A DNA stretch of 64,000 nt from JAUWVG01 sp964633715 (lineage in GTDB: Bacteria; Acidobacteriota; Aminicenantia; Aminicenantales; Aminicenantaceae): NCBI GenBank assembly GCA_964633715.1, contig CAZWHQ010000010.1:1-64000 (forward strand), in the 5' to 3' direction. Positions 56,308 through 64,000 of the stretch are shown one piece after another. The translations under genes and the position numbers were made by a program. Every line of letters begins with the position of its first letter. The stretch's first letter is position 1. The notes below the pieces were generated by a model. It did not search any database and was not told the DNA's origin. It worked only from the letters and a program-made list of their open reading frames with translations.

Positions 56308-57669
56308 TTATTTCAGGCTTACGGCCACCAGATTGTGCTGGGTTCTGAAGTACAACCTGCCCTCTGAAATCGCGGGTGTGGCCAGCATTTTTTCATTCAT
56401 GGAATTGGTCGCAAGGATCTCGAACTCCGGGCCGCCTTTGACAACATACACATTTCCCTCCTCGCTCGTGAAATACAGGTTTCCGCCGGACGCCACTCCT
56501 GAGGCGGCAAAGGCCTCCATCTTGGCCAGTTGCTCTTTGTAGACGGATTCACCCGTTTTCGCATCGAAACAATTCAGCAGGCCGTTCCAGTTCATGTTAT
56601 AGAGATATCCGTCGTAGACAAGAGGGGACGGAATGTAAGCCCCTCCCCGTTTTACACTCCAGACAATCTTATCACTGGTAGTGGTGTCGGCATCGAGCGA
56701 GATATCTCCCTTCGCATCCAGCTTTATGGCATAAATCGGCGACAGTCGCCCGTGCGCCCCGTTGATGTACACCAAATCGCCCGCCACCACGGGAGTCGGG
56801 ATGGGGATGTCTCCGCCGCCTGAAATCTTCCAGATCTCCTTTCCCGTCCGGAAGTCATAACTTCCGATGTGTTTAAAACCGTTGACAATGATCTGAGTAT
56901 TTTGTTCGCCGACATAAATCGTTGGGGTGCTCCATGTGGGGTAATCCTCCCGAGGGGTTCGCCAGAGTTCTTTGCCCGTGGCAGCGTCCAGAGCCGCCAG
57001 AAAGGCGGTGTTCAGGGCGTCACACTGAACCACAACCACGCCCTTGTGGATGACGGGCGAACTGGCAAATCCCCACTGGGCCGTGGGCATAGTAAAAAAA
57101 GCCGAATCCAAAAGCCCAAAATTCTTTTTCCAGAGCAGCTCCCCCTCCATGTCGTAGCAGTAGAGGCCTTCGGAGCCGAAAAAAGCCACAACGTGCTGCC
57201 CATCGGTCGCCGCCGTTGAGTTGGCGTGTGTGGCCATTGGATGGCGTTTGACTTTGGGCACTCCCTCGTACGCCGTCTTTTCCCAGAGGATCTCTCCGGA
57301 ATTTTTATCCAGGCAGAAAACCTTCCATGTCTGCACGGAATTATCATAGACAGGAGTGACACTCCCATAAAGGCCAGTTTTGAGTTCGGGAGATTCATTT
57401 TCACTGACTGCGGTCGTCACAAACAACCTGTCCCCCCAGATAATCGGGCTGGAATGGGCCAACCCGGGAATGAGTGTTGTCCACAGGATGTTTTCCCCTG
57501 CCTCCCGGTTCCAGGACACAGGAAGAGGCGATCCCTCAACAAATCCGCGGGCGTAAGGGCCTCGGAAACTCGGCCAGTTTATCCCTTCATCTTTATTCTG
57601 GCCCATAGATACAAAACCAGTACACATCAGAATAAATAGGACTAACAAACATCTGTATACTCTTGACAC
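56308..57669 (-). CDS. PQQ-like beta-propeller, WPSFRGP type
   Basis: A GTG at 57669 is chosen because AAGGAGAGAG lies just upstream and VYRCLLVLFILMCTGFVSMG then forms the signal peptide; about 453 residues. The mature part starts INWPSFRGPYARGFVEG with blades CLDKNSGEILWEK, CYDMEGELLWKK, ALDAATGKELWRT, SYDFRTGKEIWKI and CFDAKTGESVYKE. It resembles the propellers at 36423 and 37790 more than its operon neighbours. It lies upstream of the electron-transfer operon on the same strand, with a 121-base gap, so it may be transcribed together or separately. Confidence 0.83.
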   Translation of the reverse strand: MSRVYRCLLVLFILMCTGFVSMGQNKDEGINWPSFRGPYARGFVEGSPLPVSWNREAGENILWTTLIPGLAHSSPIIWGDRLFVTTAVSENESPELKTGLYGSVTPVYDNSVQTWKVFCLDKNSGEILWEKTAYEGVPKVKRHPMATHANSTAATDGQHVVAFFGSEGLYCYDMEGELLWKKNFGLLDSAFFTMPTAQWGFASSPVIHKGVVVVQCDALNTAFLAALDAATGKELWRTPREDYPTWSTPTIYVGEQNTQIIVNGFKHIGSYDFRTGKEIWKISGGGDIPIPTPVVAGDLVYINGAHGRLSPIYAIKLDAKGDISLDADTTTSDKIVWSVKRGGAYIPSPLVYDGYLYNMNWNGLLNCFDAKTGESVYKEQLAKMEAFAASGVASGGNLYFTSEEGNVYVVKGGPEFEILATNSMNEKMLATPAISEGRLYFRTQHNLVAVSLK

Positions 57670-57758
57670 TATTGACTCTCTCCTTTGTATAGAACTCAAA
57701 TATTAGCAGAACCGGTGCGAAAGGACAAACCTCCTTCCATCATGAGTTATCCCATTTG

Positions 57759-57798
57759 TTGACTTAAAACCGGAAGGCCCTATAAAATTATAAGGAGG
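57759..57798 (+). promoter_or_regulatory. Lipocalin promoter with very short leader
   Basis: TTGACT at 57759-57764 and TATAAA at 57781-57786 (16-base spacing) precede AAGGAGG at 57792-57798 and the ATG at 57804. The predicted transcript begins almost at the ribosome site. It is divergent from the propeller gene starting at 57669. Confidence 0.5.
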
Positions 57799-57803
57799 CA
57801 CTT

Positions 57804-58355
57804 ATGAAGAATTGGTTTTTGCTTATAATTATTCCTTTGGGATTTTTGTTTTTTCTTAGAGCAAGCCACGCGGTTTTGGATCCTCCAAAAACAGTCTCTT
57901 TTGTGGACTTAAATCGTTATACAGGGCTCTGGTACGAGATCTCAAAAATTCCCAACAGCTTTCAAAAAAAATGTGCGGCTGGGACTACGGCCGAATACAG
58001 CCTGAGGGAAGATGGCCGCATTCAGGCCGTCAATAAATGCTTCAAATCCGACGGAAGCCTAAAGCAGGCTACAGGTGTCGCTCGAATTGCCGATTCTGTA
58101 ACCAAGGCCAAATTGGAAGTCAGTTTTGTGCGGATTCTTGGGAGAAACAGGTTTTGGGGAGATTACTGGATCATCGAGTTGGATGAAGACTATCAATGGG
58201 TGATCATCGGTCATCCAAAGCGTAAATATGGATGGATCTTGAGCCGAACGCCGGAGATATCGGCTGAACTGAGACAACAACTCAAAAAGCGATTAAGGGC
58301 TCAGGGCTATGATCCGCAAAACTTTGTGGACACACCAAAAAAGAAGACTCTTTGA
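57804..58355 (+). CDS. Blc-like bacterial lipocalin
   Basis: 183 residues with a signal sequence (WFLLIIIPLGFLFFLRASHA) but no lipobox Cys, unlike E. coli Blc. VDLNRYTGLWYEISKIPNSF contains the G-x-W lipocalin motif. CAAGTTAEYSLREDGRIQAVNKC, DYWIIELDEDYQWVIIGHP and YGWILSRTPEIS follow the Blc pattern closely. It forms an eight-stranded barrel that binds fatty acids or lysophospholipids in the envelope. It is monocistronic with its own promoter; the next gene converges on it after 23 bases. Confidence 0.92.
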   Translation: MKNWFLLIIIPLGFLFFLRASHAVLDPPKTVSFVDLNRYTGLWYEISKIPNSFQKKCAAGTTAEYSLREDGRIQAVNKCFKSDGSLKQATGVARIADSVTKAKLEVSFVRILGRNRFWGDYWIIELDEDYQWVIIGHPKRKYGWILSRTPEISAELRQQLKKRLRAQGYDPQNFVDTPKKKTL

Positions 58356-58378
58356 GTACGCTGCAACAGATTTTAAGC

Positions 58379-61300
58379 TCAATTTAATGCAGCAAGGCTT
58401 TTATCTACAAGTTTTATCTGGATTTGAATCTCTTCGAGTTTGGCTTTTTCAGCTTCGACGACTTCTGTTGGGGCTCTGCTGACAAAGCTGTCATTAGCCA
58501 ATCTGGCTTTGGCTTTTTCAGATTCCTTCTCGAGTTTAGTACGCTGTTTCACCAGCCGTTCTCTTTCCCTATCCGGATCCACCGCCCCAATCAGGTAGAT
58601 CTCCGTATTTCCAACTACCTGAGTAGTGGCCAGAGCCGGCCTTTCCACAGTGCTTGAGACCGTGAGTGAAGACAAGTTGGCCATGTGAAGAACCAATTTT
58701 TTTAATCGGTCCAAAACTATTGTTTCTTCATTTTCTGCCTTAATAAGGGCTTCAAAGGCTTTTCGGGGTGGAATGTTGTGCCGGGACCGGATGTCCCTGA
58801 TGGAACGGATCACATCCTGAACCAAAGAAAAATTTGACTCGACTGTCGAGTCCTCCCAATCCGGAAAAGCGTTCGGCCATGTCGCATTTATCAACAGATC
58901 TGAGGAAGGAAGAGGTTCAAAAAGGCCTCGAATTGGGGATTGGATTTGGAGTCTCTCCCAGAGGACTTCGGTAATGTAGGGGACAAACGGATGAAAAAGC
59001 CGGAGAACCAAATCGATGGCCAGGGATAAAACCGTCCTTGCAACGGGTGCCGAATCTTCGCTCTTAAAGCGGGGTTTAATGAATTCCAGATACCAGTCAC
59101 AGAGTTCCGACCAGAAAAATTCTCTGGCTTCACCAATAGCCGCAGAAGGATTATAGGCCTTAAGTTGAAAAGTGACTTTATCAATCACACGTGACAGTCG
59201 AGAGAGAATCCATCGATCTTCGGGCTCCAGCTGGTCTGGATCCAAAGGAGAAAAAGACAGCTCTCCAAGATTGATCAAGGCAAAACGAACCGCGTTCCAA
59301 AGTTTTGTGCAAAACGCACGCCCCACATCAAATCGCTCACTGATGATTTTGGCCATGGGCATATCCGGGATAGTGCCCAAGACGTCAAACTCTTCCCCGC
59401 TTCCGGGGCAGATATACGTAAAAATTGTCTGGCCGTGTTTGGCCGTAGCAAGATCGACCATCTCTCCCGTAAAAGGTGATATGGCCTGTACTGGCAGACG
59501 GATATCCTGTGTGCCTGTCTGCATGTCACAGAGAACATATCGCATAGCATCGGCCCCATATTTTTCGACGATATCCTCAGGATCGATGCCATTTCCCTTG
59601 CTTTTGCTCATCCGCTCGCCCTTGCCGTCCTGGATGTTGGCATGGATGAAACAGTCCGTGAAGGGGACATCACCCAGCAGGTAGAGCCCCATCATTTGCA
59701 TGCGGGCCACCCAGAGTGTGATAATATCGCGTGCTGTGACAAGACAAGACCCTGGATAGTAGTATTCAAGACAGTTTTTGTTGCTGCCTTTTGCACCCAA
59801 TGGTCTCTGTCCCTCGTCCACTAGAGCTGTTTCTGGATTAGGCCAACCTAGCGTGCTGAACGGCCAGAGAGAGGAGCTGAACCAGGTGTCGAGCACATCC
59901 GGATCTTGTTCTAGGCCAAGAGATTCCAGCCGATCGGCAAATTGTTCTTCGGCTTGACTGTCTCTGAGAGATACGAGCAGATCATATCTCCTGGTCTTTT
60001 CCAGTTTTCCTATTTCAACTAGGCTGTAAAGTTTTCCATCAGAATCAGCAATCCAACTCTGCAGCAAATCGCTTTGCGGAAGAGTCGCAACAATCTTTTC
60101 GATCTCGTCAGCAAAAAAGCTTTTATGCCAGATGGGAATCCTGTGGCCCCACCAGAGCTGGCGGCTTATACACCAGTCCCTTTTCTCAGCAAGCCAACTG
60201 CTGTATGTGCCTCCATAACGGGTATGATCGGGATAGAACGTCAACCGCCTTCCTGATGGCGTTTTGTACTCTCTTCCAACGGCATCGATAGCAGCCTGGG
60301 CAAGGCCGGCTGCACGAAATTCATTCTCTGTTTCGGCTCCACAGAGGATACCTCCATCCACATCCCCCATATGGATAAACCACTGTTTGGAAAGATAGGG
60401 CTCTATCGGGCTTTTAGAACGGTCGGAATGACCGATTTCGATCTCTCTATCTTCTATATCCTCCATCAAACCCTGAGTTTCCAGGTCTGCAACAATTTGT
60501 GCGCGTGCGTCAAATCTGTCCAGTCCGCTGTAGGGACCTGCATTCTCATTGAGAGTTCCATCCGGATTTAATATATTGATAATGTCGATTTTATCCTTAT
60601 GACGAATCCACACATCATAGTCATTAGGATCGTGAGCCGGGGTGACCTTGACACAACCAGATCCGAGTTCCGGCTTGGCCCAAATGTCGAGGATTAGAGG
60701 GAGCTCTCTTTCTAAAAGCGGGAGCCTGACGTTTCGGCCGTCTTGGGCCATCTCTCTAAGTTTTAGAAGATGCGGGAGGAGGTCTCTCTTTTTCTCCTTT
60801 ATGTCCTCCAACGTTTTTTCCAACTGCACCTTGTCCTTTTTCGGGGCGGATTTTATTCGTTTTGGCAGTTCGTGAAGAAGTCTGTCCAGTTCTTCTTCAG
60901 GATTAGGATGGCAGGCTACGGCTGTATCTCCCAACATGGTTTCGGGCCGAGTTGTCGCCACTGAGATAAATTCGGGCTCATCCGGTTTTGGATCGATAAC
61001 TGGATATCGAATAAGCCAAAAATAACCCTGGATTTTTTCATAAATGATTTCATCATCACTGACAGCGGTCTGCAGCTGACAATCCCAGTTGACCAAACGA
61101 TCTCCACGAAAAATCAAGCCGTCACGGAACAGGCGGAAAAAAGCCTCCCTGACCGCCCTCGTACAGACCGCATCCATAGTGAAACGCACACGGCTCCAAT
61201 CACATGAACTCCCGATGATCTGCAGCTGCTCAATGATCCGCTGCTGGTATTCATCCTTCCATGCCCAAATTCTTTCCACCAGCGCTTCGAGGCCAATATC

Positions 61301-61654
61301 ATGCCGGGTTTTCTTTTCCAACTCGAAGAGCCTCTTTTCAACCACAGCTTGAGTGGCTATTCCGGCATGGTCGGTGCCCGGCATCCAAAGGGAATTATCC
61401 TTCATCATCCTATGCCAGCGAATCAAGAGGTCCTGCATAACGTTATCCATGGCATGCCCCATATGCAGGGCCCCGGTCACATTAGGCAGGGGCATCATGA
61501 TGACATAAGAATTTTCCCGGCTGTCCGGAAGTGCAGCAAATGCATCGGAGTCCATCCACTTTTTATAAATTTGTTTTTCATAAGAAGAAAAATCAAAATG
61601 TATGGGAAATTTTTCTGATTTTTTTTCTGTGTCTTTTGATTCGTTATTTTTCAT
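58379..61654 (-). CDS. valS: Valyl-tRNA synthetase
   Basis: 1091 residues, about 140 longer than E. coli ValS. The class I signatures are intact: NVTGALHMGHAMDN (HIGH motif) and KGERMSKSKGNGIDPED (KMSKS). The editing domain is present (VATTRPETMLGDTAVACHP), and the C-terminal arm RERERLVKQRTKLEKESEKA with EKAKLEEIQIQIKLV is the ValS coiled coil that contacts tRNA. A charged insertion of about 40 residues (DRLLHELPKRIKSAPKKDKV, EDIKEKKRDLLPHLLKLREM) interrupts the editing domain after HPNPEEE. It charges tRNA-Val and removes mischarged threonine. AGAGAG precedes the ATG; no T-box is visible upstream. Confidence 0.97.
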   Translation of the reverse strand: MKNNESKDTEKKSEKFPIHFDFSSYEKQIYKKWMDSDAFAALPDSRENSYVIMMPLPNVTGALHMGHAMDNVMQDLLIRWHRMMKDNSLWMPGTDHAGIATQAVVEKRLFELEKKTRHDIGLEALVERIWAWKDEYQQRIIEQLQIIGSSCDWSRVRFTMDAVCTRAVREAFFRLFRDGLIFRGDRLVNWDCQLQTAVSDDEIIYEKIQGYFWLIRYPVIDPKPDEPEFISVATTRPETMLGDTAVACHPNPEEELDRLLHELPKRIKSAPKKDKVQLEKTLEDIKEKKRDLLPHLLKLREMAQDGRNVRLPLLERELPLILDIWAKPELGSGCVKVTPAHDPNDYDVWIRHKDKIDIINILNPDGTLNENAGPYSGLDRFDARAQIVADLETQGLMEDIEDREIEIGHSDRSKSPIEPYLSKQWFIHMGDVDGGILCGAETENEFRAAGLAQAAIDAVGREYKTPSGRRLTFYPDHTRYGGTYSSWLAEKRDWCISRQLWWGHRIPIWHKSFFADEIEKIVATLPQSDLLQSWIADSDGKLYSLVEIGKLEKTRRYDLLVSLRDSQAEEQFADRLESLGLEQDPDVLDTWFSSSLWPFSTLGWPNPETALVDEGQRPLGAKGSNKNCLEYYYPGSCLVTARDIITLWVARMQMMGLYLLGDVPFTDCFIHANIQDGKGERMSKSKGNGIDPEDIVEKYGADAMRYVLCDMQTGTQDIRLPVQAISPFTGEMVDLATAKHGQTIFTYICPGSGEEFDVLGTIPDMPMAKIISERFDVGRAFCTKLWNAVRFALINLGELSFSPLDPDQLEPEDRWILSRLSRVIDKVTFQLKAYNPSAAIGEAREFFWSELCDWYLEFIKPRFKSEDSAPVARTVLSLAIDLVLRLFHPFVPYITEVLWERLQIQSPIRGLFEPLPSSDLLINATWPNAFPDWEDSTVESNFSLVQDVIRSIRDIRSRHNIPPRKAFEALIKAENEETIVLDRLKKLVLHMANLSSLTVSSTVERPALATTQVVGNTEIYLIGAVDPDRERERLVKQRTKLEKESEKAKARLANDSFVSRAPTEVVEAEKAKLEEIQIQIKLVDKSLAALN

Positions 61655-61863
61655 TTTCTCTCTGAGTATTTCAGCGCAAATGACTGCACTAAAAGCAGTT
61701 AAGTTCAGCTATCTTACAATAGCCGTTTTTTGAAGTCAATGAAGAGAAGAACAGGAGGGATCGGATGTTGAGATGCGGCTCCTCTTTTTAATATAATCAT
61801 AAAGACCTCAATCATTGTTCCCCTTAGGCATCTCGATGAAAAACACAATTGGGAGAAGGCATT

Positions 61864-62176
61864 ATGTCCTCAAACAACTACAAAATCATCAATCTGAGTG
61901 AAAATAATATCGACAAAAAGGATATCTGCTGTGGATTCTCCTAGAAAAAACTCGCTGAAGGCACACGGCTACACATTTATCCACTGCTTCTGGGTATCCG
62001 GCCGCTATAAAAGACAGGGCCTCGGAACCAGGCTTTTGGATGAATGTATAAAGGATTCAGGAGAAAAGAATGGAATTGTCTGTGTGACCTCTAAAAAAGT
62101 CATGCCTTTTCTAACTGACAAAGGTTTTTTTTTAAAAAAGGAATTTATTAAGCTCGTACAAGAAAAGATGGTCTAA
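61864..62176 (+). pseudogene. GNAT acetyltransferase, internally deleted
   Basis: The ATG at 61864, with GGAGAAGG upstream, begins NYKIINLSENNIDKKDICCG, the usual N terminus of a GNAT/YoaP-like family, but a TAG at 61942-61944 stops it. After KKLAEG the family's next ~40-50 residues are missing and the frame changes near 61960; the acetyl-CoA-binding core then resumes as HGYTFIHCFWVSGRYKRQG, LGTRLLDECIKDSG and NGIVCVTSKKVMPFLTDKG. A nonsense codon, a deletion and a frame change together mark a dead gene. Confidence 0.75.
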
Positions 62177-62565
62177 AGTTCCCGTACACCCATCTGTTCA
62201 GCCTGAGGACACACAAACTTGGCATAACAGTGCAGACAGCCAATCTTGGAAAATATTATAAAGATGCGGAATATCAATAGTCCGACAAGAACCAGAAACA
62301 CACAAAGGACTAGAAGAGAAAAGTGGAGAACAATGGCAGGGATCAAGGCCACAATGGGAGCAACCAATGAAAACAAGTAAAGATTATTAGGACAAAGAAG
62401 TCCTTTGGAGCGATTAGGAAATTCATCATCATTCTGTTCCCGGGCGATTTTTCGAGAAACCACATTGAGTCCCGATATACACAATCCTCCCTCCATTCTT
62501 CGATAGACACAGGAGGGACAGACTATTAGCGGCATCAGCACATACATCTCGCTAAAAGCAAACAC
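62173..62565 (-). CDS. Cysteine-rich membrane protein of unknown function
   Basis: At least 130 residues; the frame is open further upstream to about 62696 with sensible hydrophobic sequence (SGFGIIYGFGRTTVSTSLGILY), but no ATG is there, so the GTG at 62565 is only one possible start and the true N terminus is uncertain. Membrane helices (LYLFSLVAPIVALIPAIVLH, LLVLCVFLVLVGLLIFRIF) alternate with Cys pairs (VCPSCVYRRMEGG, LLCPNNLY, CLHCYAKFVCPQAE) that could bind metal. Its last codons overlap the end of the GNAT pseudogene by 4 bases. No family is recognised. Confidence 0.5.
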   Translation of the reverse strand: MFAFSEMYVLMPLIVCPSCVYRRMEGGLCISGLNVVSRKIAREQNDDEFPNRSKGLLCPNNLYLFSLVAPIVALIPAIVLHFSLLVLCVFLVLVGLLIFRIFIIFSKIGCLHCYAKFVCPQAEQMGVREL

Positions 62566-62830
62566 AAGATAAAGTATTCCAAGTGAAGTGCTAACAGTTG
62601 TACGGCCGAAACCATAGATGATCCCAAATCCACTCAGCGAAAATGAAGAATTGTCGTGCCGTTGTAGATAAAAAGACTGGATAAAGGATACCTTTTATAG
62701 AGATTAGCCTTCGTTTTTTTTTGTCCGGGCATTATTCTATAAATGTAAACAGTTGATAACACCTATCCAATATGATATCTCATAGAGACACGATGATAAT
62801 CTCTCAAAACACCGAGACAAGGAGGTTAAG

Positions 62831-64000
62831 TTGAAAAGGCAATTTATAATCCTAACAGTACTATTACTTACTCCACTCCTGGTTTTATGCGGGTATGATT
62901 TTGAAAATAAAGAATTTGCCGCACGGCGGGCCGCATTTATGGAACAAATTTCAGACGGAATCGCGATTATTCTTGGGGCCAACACCCCCACAGGAGACAG
63001 TCACTTTACTCAAACCAACGATTTTTACTATTTTACCGGAGTCGAAATTCAAAATGCGTTCCTCATCATCGATGGCCTGAACAAAGAAAGCCACATTTTT
63101 TTTGACCTCAGTGAAGATGGAGCTCGCGGTGAAGGCCTCCCTATTGAACTCGTTGACAATCCCGCTGAATTCACAGGGATTGAAAGAACCTATCCACTCG
63201 ATCGTTTTTCATCCGTCCTCACACGGCTGAGTATGCAGACTCCTATTTTTTATACAGCCTTTAAACCCGGAGAGATCAGCATGGTCAATACCAATGAAAA
63301 GTTCAATTCTCTGCAGCGGACCATGACTATGAATATCTGGGATGGCCGGCTCACACGAGAGCTGCAGTTTGTTAAAAACCTCAAGGACAAATTTCCACAG
63401 ATTACGGTCAAAGACTGCTCTCCTCTCATCTGGAATATGCGAAAAATCAAATCTCCCTCTGAAATCAATTTTATCCGCCGAGCAGCACAACTGGGAGTTG
63501 AGGCACACAAAGTCTTTATCGAGGCCACTGGCCCAGGGGTCAGTGAAAAAGAACTGGCTGCTTTGTTTACATACACATGTATGAGAAACGATGCCAGGGA
63601 TTTGGCCTACAACGTGATCATTATGTCCGGCCCTAACCATAAATATGGTCACTACCATATATATGACCGGACGCTCGAGGATGGGGATTTTATCATTTTA
63701 GATGCGGGTCCGGATGTCGGATACTACAATGCGGACGTGTCCAGCACATTCCCCGCCAACGGCCGATTTTCACAAAAGCAAAAAGAAATCTACGTACTCG
63801 CTTATGGAATTTATGTCACCTGCCTTGAAAACTACAAGCCGGGAATAACATTCAAAGACGTAGGGAACAAAGTGCGGGAACACCTCATTAAAAACGGCTT
63901 TGATCCTGAGGAGCGAAGATTCAGGGGATTCATCCGCTACGGAGGATACAACCACTCCATCGGTATGGCCACACATGATCCCATGGGCTCGTTCGCCGGG
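62831..64000 (+). CDS. M24 metallopeptidase (Xaa-Pro aminopeptidase-like), 3' end outside window
   Basis: The start is a TTG at 62831 behind AAGGAGGT; it yields a hydrophobic leader ending in a lipobox-like LLVLCGYD. The visible 390 residues comprise the creatinase-type N-terminal domain (ISDGIAIILGANTPTGDSHF, NDFYYFTGVE) and most of the pita-bread catalytic domain. Metal ligands are the Asp pair in ILDAGPDVGYYNADVSSTFP and the His of GGYNHSIGMATHDP; the two Glu ligands would lie beyond the edge. It removes N-terminal residues before proline, probably outside the cytoplasm. Confidence 0.88.
   Translation, partial: MKRQFIILTVLLLTPLLVLCGYDFENKEFAARRAAFMEQISDGIAIILGANTPTGDSHFTQTNDFYYFTGVEIQNAFLIIDGLNKESHIFFDLSEDGARGEGLPIELVDNPAEFTGIERTYPLDRFSSVLTRLSMQTPIFYTAFKPGEISMVNTNEKFNSLQRTMTMNIWDGRLTRELQFVKNLKDKFPQITVKDCSPLIWNMRKIKSPSEINFIRRAAQLGVEAHKVFIEATGPGVSEKELAALFTYTCMRNDARDLAYNVIIMSGPNHKYGHYHIYDRTLEDGDFIILDAGPDVGYYNADVSSTFPANGRFSQKQKEIYVLAYGIYVTCLENYKPGITFKDVGNKVREHLIKNGFDPEERRFRGFIRYGGYNHSIGMATHDPMGSFAG

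Noticed and set aside
36423..57669. PQQ-like propellers as quinoprotein alcohol dehydrogenases
   Set aside because: None shows the calcium/quinone ligands, vicinal Cys pair or catalytic Asp of those enzymes, and no PQQ biosynthesis or cytochrome gene is nearby.
61655..61863. T-box or other riboswitch before valS
   Set aside because: No T-box sequence or antiterminator fold can be recognised in the spacer.

Overview
This 64 kb window comes from a Gram-negative, Sec/Tat- and lipoprotein-exporting bacterium. It looks most like an Acidobacteriota or Candidatus Aminicenantes-type chromosome. The clues are a VWFA-related protein of the Acidobacteria type, many outer-propeller proteins with a WPxFRG start, TPR-sulfatases, sortilin-like BNR proteins and moderate-to-low GC. 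The taxon is an inference, because no rRNA or tRNA gene is visible. Transcription changes strand often and several genes are decayed.

Layout. 1-2.3 kb: DDE transposase running off the left edge, followed by the 3' remnant of a TPR gene. 2.3-13 kb: AT-rich fucose region with a sulfatase remnant, GH29 and GH95 on the minus strand, a shattered membrane-HEAT pseudogene, then GH29 and a large glycosidase-like lipoprotein on the plus strand, flanked by two paralogous small secreted proteins. 13.6-16 kb: metalloid-type operon (ArsR, permease, CPKC thioredoxin, DGC protein) behind a promoter with an embedded perfect operator. 16-18 kb: decayed sulfatase-like/TPR gene. 18-25.7 kb: two BNR beta-propellers around an M14 carboxypeptidase. 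25.7-29.3 kb: VWFA-like protein, secreted hypothetical, a foldback MITE-like element and an SDR. 29.4-32.5 kb: a third GH29 and an intact Tat-exported sulfatase. 32.5-36.3 kb: zinc-ribbon protein, hemerythrin, KamA-family radical SAM enzyme, nitronate monooxygenase. 36.4-57.7 kb (all minus): six PQQ-like beta-propellers, an FtsX-type ABC exporter with a glycosyltransferase, and a compact electron-transfer operon. 57.8-64 kb: lipocalin, valyl-tRNA synthetase, GNAT pseudogene, cysteine-rich membrane protein and an M24 peptidase running off the right edge.

How the genes may work together. The fucosidases and sulfatases fit stepwise trimming of sulfated fucose-containing glycans by exported enzymes, although no transporter, SusCD pair or regulator is present. 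The most unusual block is the eight-gene operon at 45.9-56.2 kb. A fused NuoE-ferredoxin-NuoF protein is encoded next to a GltD-like flavoprotein that appears to have lost its NAD(P)-binding domain. Upstream lie a NapH/NosR-like membrane ferredoxin, a Tat-exported ferredoxin, a tiny Tat-exported cysteine protein, an NHL propeller and two membrane-anchored PQQ-like propellers. Overlapping start and stop codons point to co-translation. I infer a redox conduit linking cytoplasmic NADH and ferredoxin to the periplasm or outer surface; its terminal partner is unknown.
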